Origin: Diplonema papillatum
Taxonomy: Eukaryota; Euglenozoa; Diplonemea; Diplonemida; Diplonemidae
Direction of reading: 5' to 3'
Assembly (NCBI GenBank): GCA_030068145.1
Contig: JAPJBO010000558.1
Coordinates: 87,810 to 151,809, forward strand
Length of the DNA stretch: 64,000 nt
Below are positions 29,995 through 42,600 of the stretch, in pieces. Position 1 is the stretch's first letter; each line of letters starts with the position of its first letter. Made by a program: the position numbers and the translations under genes. The notes under the pieces are model-generated. The model had not been told where the DNA came from, did not search any database, and saw only the letters and a list, made by a program, of their open reading frames with translations.

Positions 29995-32900
29995 ATGTAT
30001 CCGTGGACAATCGACAACGTCCTCAACACTTCGCCCACTCTGGTCAAAGTGCTCGACATCGGGGATGTGATTTCAGAGACCCGCTGCAACCGGGAGCTGG
30101 AGACATACCTCGGCCGGGAAGACGTCCTCCGGCAGCTCATCAGCTACACCCTGACCCCCTTTTCCGACGAGGATGAGTTCCATTCGAAGACCGTCTTCGG
30201 CACCGTTTTTTCGACCGAAGACTTACCCAAGGAGTACAAGTACCCCTTCCTCGCGGCGGAGCTGCTGTCGATGGACATCACGCCGATCGTCGAAGAGCTG
30301 CATCAGAACAGAAACATGCTCAGCGCCCTCTTCGAATTTTTGAACCTGCCCGTGCTCAGTCCATGGCTCGCTTTACGGCTTACAGAATGCGTCCATCGCG
30401 TGTTCGTGCGGTCTCCCACCGGCCTCATCGAGTTCTTGAAGGAGGAAAATGATGTCCGAAAGGTGCCTATTGTCAAGCGCCTCGTCCAGAACATCGAGCG
30501 GCAACCGCTGGGCGACCTGTTAGGCGCCATTGTTGGCGGCCTCGGGCAAGAGGACTTCGACGACTACTCCGACTGGTGGCTTCGAAAGGGGTTTTTGGAC
30601 CTCATCTTCGACCTGCTGCAGCCGGACAAGTCCGACGACACGATCATCGCCGGCTGCCGCTTCTTGCTGGACTTCCTGCGGCGGTGCAACGTCCCGCGGT
30701 TGATGCCGTACGTCGACAGGCTCGTCCGGCCCCAGCTCACGACGCGCCTGATCAAGCTCATGCTGGCCGGGCAAGCGGCGGACCCCCAATCGACCATCTT
30801 CGCCGAAGGCGCCGTGTTCCTCGCCATCCTCGCCGACCGGATCCTCCACATTTTGTTCCTCCAGTTCCGGCGGGTCGAAGGCGGCGCGTACCAGACGAAG
30901 GACGTCACGTTCCTCGACCTCGCGGACGCACCCCCTCCCGACAACGCGGAGGCAACCGGGTCTTCCGCAGACGCGCAAACCCCGCAAACCTCCAGCCAGG
31001 GGCCGGAGGAGGCCCAACCCGCAGGCGCGGATGACGACGACGACAGCAACAGCAACAACAACACCAAGCAAACCCGCGTGTCGAAGGAGTACAGTGAACT
31101 CGCCGAGGCCGAGCTGCACGCCGGCTTGTCTCCCGTGTCGCCGGCGCCGGAGGGCGCGGAGGCCCGGGGGGGAGCCGAAGGGACGGCCGGCGGCGGCGAA
31201 GAGGGCGAGGATTGTTCGTTCTGGTGGGGCGGCGCGCTGCCGCCGTGCGGCACGGTGCAGGACTGCATGCAGCCCGTCTACGATGCGCTGCCGGCCTTCA
31301 CCGCGATTCTGCGGGATCCCGGGGCGCTGGAGCCGGTGGAGGTGACCTGGCAGGATTCACCGTTCTTGCCTCTCGGCGCGGCGCGGCTGCGGATAGCTGA
31401 GCTGGCAGCCACCCTCGCCAAACTCGATGACCAGCAGTCCTTCGACGCTCTGCAGTCGTCCGGCATCGTCGGCGTGCTGCTCGATCTCTGCGTAGAGTTC
31501 GACATGAACAACATGCTCCACAGCGCGGTCGACGAGATCGTGACCGCGTCCCTGCCCGAAAACCGGGCACCGCCGAAGCCCGAGGAGGACGGCAGGCCGG
31601 CCGCCCCGTCTGCGGAGCTGTCAACGCTGTTCCTGCACCTCGTCGTCGACTGCAACCTGCTAGGCCGCATCGTCGAGTGCGACGAGGCCAACACCGCTCG
31701 GATCGCCGCCGGCCTCCACTCGAGGGGCTGCATGGGGTTCATCACGCAAATTGCCGAAGAACTGATACTAGTGCGTTTTTCCTTTTTGTTGTAACTTACC
31801 TCAGCTTGCAAAGCAGAGTGCACTTTAGTTTGGGAAATCGGTACCCGTAGGCCCGTGGCTCTGCAGTACCGCCGAACACGTGAAGCTTCCGTGTAGCAGG
31901 CTTTCCCCTGGTACCTATGGGGAGGCACAGAAAAGAAACCAAAACACCTACAAAACAGGTCCTCGAGCGGCCGCAGGCCGCCGGCCTTGAACCGTTCGTT
32001 CAGAAAGTACCCGGATGGAAAGAATACACAGCGGCCCTCAAAGAGAAGCTGAGCGTGATGCACGCCCCACCCCACTGGGAAGAGAGTGCCGAGCAAGAGC
32101 TGCAACGGCTGCAGGAGCGCCAGGTTCCTCTCGTCGAGCCGCTGCCTTGCCACGAAGCTGACCCCGGCGACGGCGAGCCCAGCAACCCCGAGGACAAGTA
32201 CAAGATGTCGACCGGAGGTACAATGAGCGCCTTGTCGCGGTACCACACGAGCGTGGCTGATGAGGTGTGCGGACTATTTCTTTTGTATAAGCACCTGCTT
32301 TGTGGGAAACACTTGAGGGAGACTGCCAGTTGCGAACGATCAAAAGGAGGTGAATGTGCTGTAGCCCACACGAAGCACAGGCAACCTGGGTTTAGTGGAG
32401 CGGGCGGACGCGTTCTACGACAAAAGACCCGCTTTGCAGTTGTAATGTTTTCTCCCCCTCGTAATAAGCTCAAGGCTGTCCTCGAGTCCTTTGGATCGGC
32501 AAGCGTTCCCATCATCAGGGTTTGCATCCGACACTGGGTGGTATTAGTGGGGCTAGACACCTGTGAGTGATACGAGAGCAATAGGGCAATGGAGAGCAGA
32601 GGCCTATCCATACTACAGGAACACAGACCGATCCCGTGTCTGTGAAAGACTCCGAACAACACCACACCACACACCACAGCAAGAACGACAGGAAAACATG
32701 GGAAATGATGACGGACTCGTGAGTCTCCTTTGGCCAGGTGGTGAGGATGGCATGTTCGGGTCAGACCTGACCGATGCTTCCGACTTTGAAGGCGCAGAGC
32801 GGGAATGGACCGCCACTTCAGCTGGCTGCAAAGACCCAAAGTTTTCTTCCTTGGACGTGGAGGAGGACGAGAGTAGCATGCCTTCACTCCTTCCTCCAGC

Positions 32901-33243
32901 AGTGTCCCCTGCTCCGACCGTTACGCTACCGGCCCTATCGGGTCCGCATGGTGAGGAAAAGGAGTATGCCCCTTCTTTCCAGCAGTGGCACAGCACTGAT
33001 GCTTCTGCAATTCCCATTGCCTATCGCGTCTGGCCGCAGTCTTCATCGTTCCCAGAAGGCAGCCACCGAGAAGTGACAATTTATGCCGCCCTCAATCAAC
33101 CGCACTTGAGCCGAGGGGAACAGTTGTTTTGCCTTTCCGATTGCTCTGTTTTTTTCCGATTTCCTTCAGGACCATGTTTGAATCCTCGGTTTCCAATCTG
33201 GTTGAAAGTCGTTTCCTCATTCCATCCAGGGATGCTGTTGTAG
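29995..33243 (+). CDS. SAPS-domain protein, regulatory subunit of PP6/Sit4-type phosphatase
   Basis: Exons 29995-31770, 31959-32264 and 32680-33243, about 881 residues; both introns are phase 0 (donors gtgcgt, gtgtgc). SAPS proteins bind the PP6/Sit4 catalytic subunit and direct it in cell-cycle and signalling roles. Family marks: the start MYPWTIDN near a short N-terminal helix, then VLRQLISYTL, KYPFLAAELLSMDI, LLSALFEFLNLP-like and WLRKGFLDLIFDLL in the helical repeat core. Residues 460-610 hold the second conserved block (LGAARLRIAELAATLAKLD, GVLLDLCVEFDMNNMLHSAV, MGFITQIAEELIL), closed by PGWKEYTAALKEKL in exon 2. An acidic/Ser-rich, Asn-rich insert (residues 310-400) is not conserved. 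Exon 3 gives an acidic tail, typical for the family. A GTGAGT donor at 32719 could end exon 3 after 13 codons, with a later exon not found. Confidence 0.88.
31823..31917 (+). repeat. ~230-bp GTTTGGGAAATCGG repeat, short copy in SAPS intron 1
   Basis: Occupies half of the 188-bp intron between SAPS exons 1 and 2. It retains TTTAGTTTGGGAAATCGG and the end TTTCCCCTGGTACCTATGG. A repeat fragment therefore makes up much of a functional intron. Confidence 0.75.
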
Positions 33244-33660
33244 TGCATCAACAGCATCTTAGCATGCAGCGTAGCATCACTAGCAGTAGCACATATCAGC
33301 GTAGCAGCAGCGGTGCATTAGCAGTAGCAGCACGATGCAGCAGTAGCTAGTGCATGCTAGTGCACCCCCCCCACGGCGGACTCCCCTCCCCCACTGGATG
33401 GGGAGTGTTTGTGTGGTCGTTTGTGCGATCGGGGTCACTCCCGCATTGCGGGAGTCCCACTCCTTCAATGCGGGAGTCCCACAACAATGCGGGAGTCCCA
33501 CAACAATGCGGGAGTCCCACAACAATGCGGGAGTCCCACTCCCGCATTTATAGGCAAATTACATCGAAATGCGGGAGTGGGTCTCCCGCATTGCGGGAGT
33601 GCCACTCCCGCACTTTTTCAGTCCCGCATTCACTCTCCCAACCGGTTGGGGAGTCCGCCA
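33235..33660 (+). repeat. GCA-rich stretch and GCGGGAGTCCCAC palindromic repeats
   Basis: 33243-33350 is rich in AGCAGTAGCA units. From 33435 to 33640, AATGCGGGAGTCCCACAAC recurs in direct orientation, and CACTCCCGCATTGCGGGAGT forms perfect palindromes at both ends, so the block can fold into strong hairpins. Confidence 0.9.
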
Positions 33661-34094
33661 TGTGGGTGTACATAACAGTAGCACGTAGCAGTATGCACCA
33701 CCACAGCAGCACAGCTGATGCATTTTCCGAGTCTAGAGGTTTGGTAAATTTGAAATTCTCAAGTTTAGCTCTCTAGCGAGCTATCCCACTTTTGTGGGGC
33801 AGGCCATGGGTACCCCCACCCCGGTCATTTCTCTAACGTTTTTTTCATGGTACTTATGAGAATTCACAATTCGTCGAAAAAATTTCTCGCAGCAGACAAC
33901 GGCGTGGGACAGTCGTCAGTGGACGACATTCCTGACCTACGGGTGGGAGTTCGGTTACTGCCGGTGGACTTTTTTCCGGGTCCGCACTCAGCATCAAAGG
34001 TTCACCAGGGGCGGTCCGGAGGGGCCCTCCCCCCCGGGTACGCACCCCGAACTTGCTGTCATCCCAAACTTAGCACCAGGTCCCCGATCTTGCC

Positions 34095-34260
34095 ACCAAA
34101 CACCGAGCTTGGCATCATCAGGGTTCAACAGGTTCGGGTTTGCACAAACGCCGGACTGGACGAAACGGTTCGGGTTGCACAAATGCCGGACTGGGAAAAA
34201 AACGCCGGACTGGGCAAAAAGGTTCGGGTTTGCGCAAACACCGGACTGAGCAAAAAGTTA
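34095..34260 (+). repeat. Tandem GGTTCGGGTT..CGCCGGACTGG units
   Basis: Four to five irregular units of about 35 bases (GGTTCGGGTTTGC, ACAAACGCCGGACTGG, CAAAAAG) just upstream of the CAA tract. Confidence 0.8.
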
Positions 34261-34389
34261 CCTCTAGACTTGCTAAGGGTGGTCCTAACACCCATGTACC
34301 GAAATTTTGCTCTAAGCATCACACAACTCCCAAACAGTAGAGAAGGCTGCGACAAATCCACAAGGTGTCAGAACCCCAGCAGCAACAGC

Positions 34390-34654
<265 letters not shown>

Positions 34655-34659
34655 CCACC

Positions 34660-36625
34660 ACCACCACAGATTCAACACGTTCTCTTTCTGGAAGCTCGAC
34701 CTCGATGATCTTGACTCGGATCTAAGTGAAGGTTGACCGCTTGACTGTGCAGTCACAGTGACCGTCCAGCACTTCGCCGAATGAGAAAAACCTTTCCGTT
34801 GTATTTCGTGTGACGGTGCGGAGAAGAACCTCATTGGCTAGTGGCCTCCATGGCAAGTCGGATTTTCACCTCGCCTGGCCGCCAGCTACAGATGTTTTGG
34901 TGCTGATTAGGTGCCTCATTGCGAACCAAAGCGAAAGGCGATGCCAACTGTGCAATTCGTTTTTGGCACATTCGAAACGTGCAAGGAAGGAGTCTCACCG
35001 TCTCCCCCCACCTGGTCCACATTGCCAGCGAGTTTTGAATAGCTGCCAGTTCAAATCCAACCGCGTGAAATTGGAAGAACCAACACCCCCTCCTCGAAGG
35101 AACGTGCCTTTGCTCTCGCAGCATGGGTCTCATTGTTGATGAACTACAGCATTCGGGTAGGCCAAGGAGCCATGCTGTCCTGTGTGCTGACTCAGGTTCC
35201 TTTTCAACCGAGTTGTAGACTGTTTTGCGGTGCCGTCGATCCCAAGTTTTGTTGTTGTTGCCAAGCGGATCATTCCAAATTGGAAAACGGACTTACAAAG
35301 ACCCCTGGGGATGCATGCCGCTCAACACACGCGGACCACAAAGAAAGAGTCCCTGGGTGAAATGCAAGAATGCTTGGAATGAGGGTTGCACTATGCCCTG
35401 TCTGTTCGTGCTACATTCTTCAGCGTGGAACCGGAACCGGTGGGTTTGCGGGGGAACCTTGAGAGTGTCTCTGCAGGATTTCTTCTGCAGAAGAGGTCAT
35501 TCGGCACACACAAAAATGTGTGTACCACCATGGTAACTCTTTACTCTGCCCTCGACTTCGTCGAGCGGCACACATGTAGTGAAGTGAGTGGTCCAGGCAT
35601 GGCAGGAGTGATCCAAGGAAGGGGGCGGGAGGAAGGCCACACAAACGAGGCAGCAAGCCTCATGCCAGGACCCCGACATGCACTAGGGCCCAGAATTGGC
35701 CTCGTGTCGATCTCATTAGTCAAGTGAAAATGTGCGTACGAATGCGTCTACTACCCGACTCCCAGCCTCATTGGTCAACCGCTCTAAATACCGGCAAACC
35801 TCTAAAAATGCTAAAAAGTCGATTTCCCACGTGGGCCAGTCCTAGCACATTACCCTGTTGTTTAATACATGCTCCCAAGGCAAGCCGTGGTTGGAATGTT
35901 GGCTCTCTTTCTAATACATGGACAGGGCAAGAAGGTGTACAGTGGCCATTTTGTAAGGCAACGCTTTTTCGGTCACCCTTTTAGGGGTCACACAAGCCTG
36001 CCGAGTACTGTGAATTGAGCTTTTGATCCTTTTGTCTGCCGGAATGCCTGCTGTTCCTTTTTGTTTTTTGACTTTTCCTTTCGCGCATTCAACGCTTCTC
36101 TCCCGACAAGGAGATCCACTGCATCTCAAATCGGCACACAGAACCCGCCAGAACTGCCCATCGAAGTCTATTGCACAGCAAACTACCAAGAAAGCCGAAG
36201 TTCTGAAGTGCCTCCCCTTGGGTTGTCTCGAACAGGGCGGCATAATAAGCTCCTCTCGTGAGCACTGCTAATGCACCGGGTAAACCAGCTACCCTTGAGC
36301 AAAGCTTTGCGTGTCCAGCAGACACCGACCTGTCAACGTGGCTACCAATGTCTGAAGTCGTGACATGCCTTGCCCTTTGAGAACGAATCCTGGGAGTCAC
36401 TCGTTGCAGGTCCCTTTTCTTGCACATCTTTGCACCAGGGAGCCACAGTGGAAACAATGTGTCCGTTGCTCAAAGGACCGAAACACGGCTCAGACGGGAC
36501 CAGTGCAGTTTTGCAGCCCAGAAGAAAGCCTGACGTGAGCATCAAACGTGCATGAGGCCCCACCGCCCAAGAAGTTTTCTCAGGTAGCAAGGAAAGGAAG
36601 ACAACCCCAGCACACCACACAACAT
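34660..36625. other. Intergenic stretch upstream of COQ5
   Basis: No gene is supported. Open frames are short and without family signatures. 36450-36520 resembles the 400-bp repeat family (CTCAAAGGACCGAAACACGG). The COQ5 promoter must lie here, but no element could be named. Confidence 0.5.
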
Positions 36626-39600
36626 ATGAAGCGTTTCCTCAGTGTGTCCAAGGGTGCGTGTAGCTTTGGTCGACTCGCCAGCTCAGCAACACAAGAACGG
36701 GGTTCTGACGATGCAACACCCAAGACTTCAACGACTCACTTTGGTTTCCGAACCGTGCCCGAGGAAGAGAAGCAAGGCATGGTGAACACCCTCTTCGGAA
36801 AGGTCAGCGGCAATTACGACTTGATGAATGATGCTATGAGTGCAGGAATTCACAGGTCTGCCCCACCCCCCCCAGTGCTGATGCTATGGCCCCTAAACTC
36901 GGCATCGTTGTCAGCCGGACGGCAACGAGGGTGGGTGGGTCCCCCCCCCCCCCCCCCCCCTGCAGGGCCTGTAGGGTACTTCGCGTAACGCGACTTGCTG
37001 CCCTCAGCACGCAGGATTACTTCCTCGCACTCTTTTCCTTTTGGTACTTCAACCATTGGTGCTGCACACGGCAACCCCATGTCCACTGTGCTCTGCGGAG
37101 TTTACTTCGCAGATTGCCACCGTAAAAAGAAGACAAGTCAGTGCTGCCTAGCGAGTCGCAGTCACAATCAGGGCGAGTGCCCTGAGTTTTTAAACTGATT
37201 GCTCAGACACGGTTGTAGGGGCCTTCTCCCCGTGACGGATTCGCCTGTGCTCTAGTAGCACGGGTGGTCCTGGCTGTGACGAGCTACGAACAGCCGCCTG
37301 ACAAGCCAGACTCACACCGCAGTCCTGTCTGCAGACACTCAGGTTCCACGCTGATGATGGTCCGCCTTATGTGTCCGTGGCTTAAAGGACCGAAACACGG
37401 CGCAGACGGGACCAGTGCGGTGTTGAGCACATACCCATTCCAAGCACGTTCTTGCAACCCCCCCCCCCCCCCCCTGCAGGGCCTGTGTGCAGCAGGGTGG
37501 TGACCGCAAGGTGGTTTCCTCAGCAGCGACCAAGAAAAAAAAATTTTTTTTTTTGTCGTATAAGATCGAAGATCTTAGAAGATTAATACTATTCCGACAA
37601 GAACTAACACTTGTACAAAGGTTATTACCCCGTCGCTCTCGAGAAGAACACCGTAATTTTACCCCTCGCTTGCCCACCCACCCTTGCCCATATTTATCTT
37701 CAAGTCCAGTGTCCTGAGGCGTCACGAAGAAGTTCGTGGCATACACACGAGAATCTCTGCATGACCTTTCTACGTTTGTTACGCACCATCAATTTGACAT
37801 CACACAGCAGCAAGGACGAGAGGTGGAAGCCACTGGGGGGGAAAACTTAGTTGGGGGGGGGGCAGTGCTGATACTAAGCCTGAGACCCAAAACGAAGTTG
37901 CTAACCCTGGGTGGGGGTGGCCCCCCTCCTGGTGCAACCCACTGTGGACCTACTGTGGGACCCACCTTAGCTAAATTCTCTAAGGTGAAATAGTGGAAAA
38001 AGTGGGTCAAAAATTTTTTTTTCGAGTGCTTTTTTGGGAGATAATACTCTCCTCCTCGCCCGTCGCGCTGAAACAAAAAGGGCTTTGCTGGTGTGGTCGG
38101 TGGGCCAGTTCCCCGTAGTTCCCCCGTAGTTCAACATGGGGGGGGGGTGTCTTTTTTTTTTTCGTTTCTTGTTTTTTCGCTGAGTGCTTCAGGGATGCAG
38201 CCTTGGGTCCTGGAGAGCATTTCTAAGCTACTTTGCACTTTTTCGTCACAAAATAAGGACAATTTCAGGTAATTCGAGCGTATCAAGATCAAAGACCCCA
38301 GGAGACAAGCCACCTGGTCCAGGCCAAAATCGGTGATTTCGGGGGGTAATTCCTTTGTGGCGACCACTTTCTGCAGTCGGCCTGGCGCGGAAGAGCTACA
38401 AAGGTGCAGTATTACGGTCCCACCTTGCGCAGAGCGGCCATGTGCTATGCGTGCCCCGAAGAGGAAGGAATAGGATGAGAAGGAAGGACAGACTGGGAGT
38501 CACGGTTTGACAGGTAGTGACAGGATCAGCTGCGGTAAGGAGAGCAGGAAATGTTCTATCAGAGCGCGCCGGCCGGGTTTCGAAGCGATCGCGGGACCGG
38601 AGACCTTCGCGGCGGTCGGAGGAGAGGTGGTTCCGGGAGCTGGATGGGATGTGCTGGTCGGTGGCGGGTGACGTCTCGATGGCGAAGCTCGCCGTCGACT
38701 TTGAAGTGTGCACTAAACTGGATCTTCCGGGCAGTGTCGGAGCGACGACGGACGAGACACCGTTGAGCATGCGTGCGAGGGTACTCTCAAAACTTTTAAA
38801 AACCGTCGGGGATGCGCTGGAGCGAAACGGCGACGGACCGCTTCTGCCAACTGAAGAAGATAGGGTCGCTGAAAACGGTGGGAGCCCCGCCGTGCCTCAC
38901 GGGGTACGAGGTGGTGGTTCGGAGACGATGGAAGTGCTCGAGACACAGCTGACGACGGCACGAGTTCAGCGGCGAGGGTGGGGGATGGATCTTTTCCCAA
39001 AAGGGCGGAGCGTGCGGCGAGATGGGCGGTGTTCAACGCTACGGAACACGAAAAGTGGAGTGAGCGGGTGTGCCACGAGCACCAGAAAGTGAAGTGCGGC
39101 GTGTGAAAGCGCCGGTGCAGCAACCGATGAACCTGGACGAGCAATCGAAGAAGAAGCGAGGCACCAAACGCGCGCTTGAGCGCGCCGATCAAGTCGAGCT
39201 AAAGAGGCGAAAGCATGACACATCACGTACTAAGAGATAACCGCGACACCGCAAATCGCCACAGATTATTTGTATTAGGCGGTCGCGGTCGAAGACGGCA
39301 ACCCGCGCGAGGAGTAAGGTTGATAACCAGAATGACAGTCATAATGGCCATGCCGAAGGCAAGGTTGCGTTGCAGGAGGAGAAACTGGTGCTTGGCCGAG
39401 GATAAGATGGCTATGGCGGCAGGGGCAGAACAGAGAGACAGCGAGTCCTTCTTGTGGGGTAGTCACGCCTTCACAGTCCCAAGACCCCCGCCCACTTGCA
39501 TACAGCCGTCGACTGGCCTTTCCCAAGAGGACGAGTTGGAATGCAGGTACCATCTCCGGACAGCTTCCGGTTTCTCCCAGGAGTAGAGGAGCTGATGCAA

Positions 39601-42600
39601 ACGCCACCTGGGCTTCTGAACGTGATTGCGGATCACCTTCTTGCCCAAACCCAAGAGGGATTGGAGTGTCGGAATGGCGCGCAAGGAGAGGCTCTGGCTT
39701 GTTTGCTTCTTTCGCTGGTGAGAGGGAGACTTCGGACACGGCAAAGCCTTGCGTTCTTCGGGCTCTGCATCCTTCTGTTCCAGAGATCTTGCCCACAACA
39801 ACATTAGCCTTAAATGGCATGCTTCGGGTGAGGGCATGTAGTTTATCAAGAAGTAACTTCTAATCAGCTTCCCTTCCATGCAGACACAAGTTGGACTCAA
39901 GCACATCCTTTCGTCTATCACCGGACTCTTGATTGCGTGCTGCCAATTTTACCTGTGGGCTGTCCAAGATATCTCGATCGGTCAGGCCTCTGCCATCCGT
40001 CACGATAACGCGATTATTTTCAAGGACCAGTACAAGCACGCAATGGTAGCAACTGATCTTTTCCTTCAGTCCTCTTGGGGAACGTTGAGGGGGCCCGGTA
40101 GCGAGCTTTACTTAGGTTCCTGCAAGCGTGAGCCAACCGACTTCTGCGAGTCCTACGATAGCGTTCGAGTCTACATTCCAACGAATCCTTCATGCCACGG
40201 CGTCACGAAAGCACCACCCCCGACACCCCGAAGGCTCCATTTTTCAGAAGGCTTGGCCCTTCTGTTGAAAGCCCGAGCAAGAGGAACCGTTTTGCTCACT
40301 CCAAAGCTCCCGGTTTGGCGCCGATGCGTGGCGTTTGAAAAAATTCACTACAAAAAAAAAAAGACACCCCAAGGTCAGTTCCCCGTAGTTCCCGCGTAGT
40401 TCCCCCTGGCTATACCGACCACACCATTTGCTCTTTTTGTTTATTTTCCGCTACACATTCGTGTCTCCCCAGCACCCTACTCGACAAATCGTTATTTCTT
40501 CCTTCTTTGTTTAGCAATGCTTCTGGTGTGGAATTAAAACTGTGTAAGTGATTCCGTGCCCACTTTGCTGTCCAGAGCACTTTTTCAGAGTGAGTATAAA
40601 ACGGGACACCCTTATTATCACAGGTGCTGGAAGGATCACACCATCAAGCGTCTCGATCCCGAACTGGGCAAGAAGTACCTGGATGTTGCAGGAGGCACAG
40701 GTGATGTTGCATTCCGCATTCTCGACCGATTGCAGGACCTAACAATGGAAGTCCCACCACTGTCAAATCAGCAGGGCGGCATCACCATTGCTGATATCAA
40801 TCCGAAGATGCTCGAACAGGGAGAGATTCGGTTTGCCACCCACTTCTTTTCGCGAGCTTTTTTCGAGAATTTTGACCAGTTGTTGACTAACACAGGTCCT
40901 GGTGGCAATGAAATGTCAATATCCCAGCCACACATTTTGTTTATCTGGGCCTCGAGGTTATGTTGAATTTGAAATTCTCAAGTTTAGCTCTGCAGGAGGA
41001 GACCCACTCTGGCCCGAAGCTCTGTTGTAGTCCACCAGGCCTTGGCGAGAACCTTGCTTCTGTTGCAAGACCTCGTTGACGTCGCGACCACAGACCATCT
41101 CTCCAAACTCAAGTTATGGTCCACCAGGCTCTGGCATGCATGTCCTCGTGATGGGCGAGGCACAAAAGGGAAGCTCAAGACCAAGGGCGGTGGCGGGGGA
41201 CAACAGGCGTCTTGAGGCACCAACCACTTGCGAAACATCTTTCTCCGCCCAGAGCCTGACTTCTGGCAGCACCGACACTTCTAGACTTGTGGCATGCGGG
41301 GCGAATTCCGTGGGGTTGAGCTGCTTCCACATGTGTGCCCCGGTGTGGAACCCAAAAACAATCGGAAACCCCAGGAACGTCTGATCCACACCGGTGTGGG
41401 TTGATAGATCGCCCGCACAACGTGTCACCAAACCGCTGGGACCCTGAAAGGACCCTGAAAGGACCCTGAAAGGACCCTAAAAGGACCCTAAAAGGACCCT
41501 AAAAGGACCCTAAAAGGACCCTAAAAGGACCCTAAAAGGACCCTAAAAGGACCCTAAAAAGACCCTAAAAGGACCCTAAAAGGACCCTAAAAGGACCCTA
41601 AAAGGACCCTAAAAGACCCCTGCTTTGCCGGAAGAAGGGGCCCAGCAACCCAAAACACAAAACCTACCACTCGTCGCAAGTTTCTTGTCGGACGAGGCAT
41701 TGTCTCTCCCGGTTTATTTCCGCCATGATGAGCAGTCTTCTGCCACGTTGTTCCTGCAGGTCGCCGAAGTCGGCGTTCCAAGCCTAATTTTCGGCTCGCA
41801 CATTCACTCCATATCTCTCCCAGATGAGCGCTACCTGTTCTCTCCAACCCTCCTTCTTGCAAACCGCGGTGATAGCCAGCAAGGACCTGTAGGGTATGAC
41901 CACGTGCAGGTCAAGCAGGTGCGCTTTGTTGAGGACACCAAGCACGATTTCTTGCCCTCTGCTGATGGGTCCCAGATACTGTTCGTTAAGGCCGCAGTAA
42001 ACCTGTTCATGCCTGCCGCCGTTGGCAGGGCATCCACCGCTCCAAAGCTTGCTGCTGGCGGTCGACATCAGGGCAAGCTCCGACCGCTGCCGGAATGTCA
42101 GCTACCAAACTTCCCGCCTCTTCGCAGTGCGCGTTCACATGGGCGTGGTCCCACAGCCAACTCGTCTGCCGGCTTCACAGTTATCTCTTCACACGTGATG
42201 TGTCATGCTTCTTCAGCTCGCCTTGTCACGTGCTTGCTTTGCTACTCCTTCGACTGCTCGTCCAATTCATCGAGTTGCTTCTTACATCACTTGGACGATG
42301 GCCGTGTCATCTTCAATGGAACCACCAAGGTCGATCGTCACTTCTTCGTTCACGCTGCTGTCGTCTTTTCTTGAATCACTCTCGAGATTTTGTTGTGCCC
42401 ACCACTGTCACCGCTTTGCTTGCTTTAGTGTTGTGTTTTGGCGACAAAGTGGATTATAATCCACTTTGTCACTAATCCACTTTTGTCGCCTAATCCACTT
42501 TGTCGCCTAATCCACTTTTGTCGCCTAATCCACTTTTGTCGCCTAATCCACTTTTGTCGCCTAATCCACTTTGTCGCCTAATCCACTTTTGTCGCCTAAT

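Noticed and set aside
39878-40399. 173-codon frame in COQ5 intron 1 with a hydrophobic start
   Set aside because: Inside an intron, ends in repeat-derived A-rich DNA and has no family match.
41441-41621. Telomere-like CCCTAAA repeat
   Set aside because: The unit is 11 bp (GGACCCTAAAA), not a telomere heptamer, and a short ancestral form sits in a dispersed repeat.
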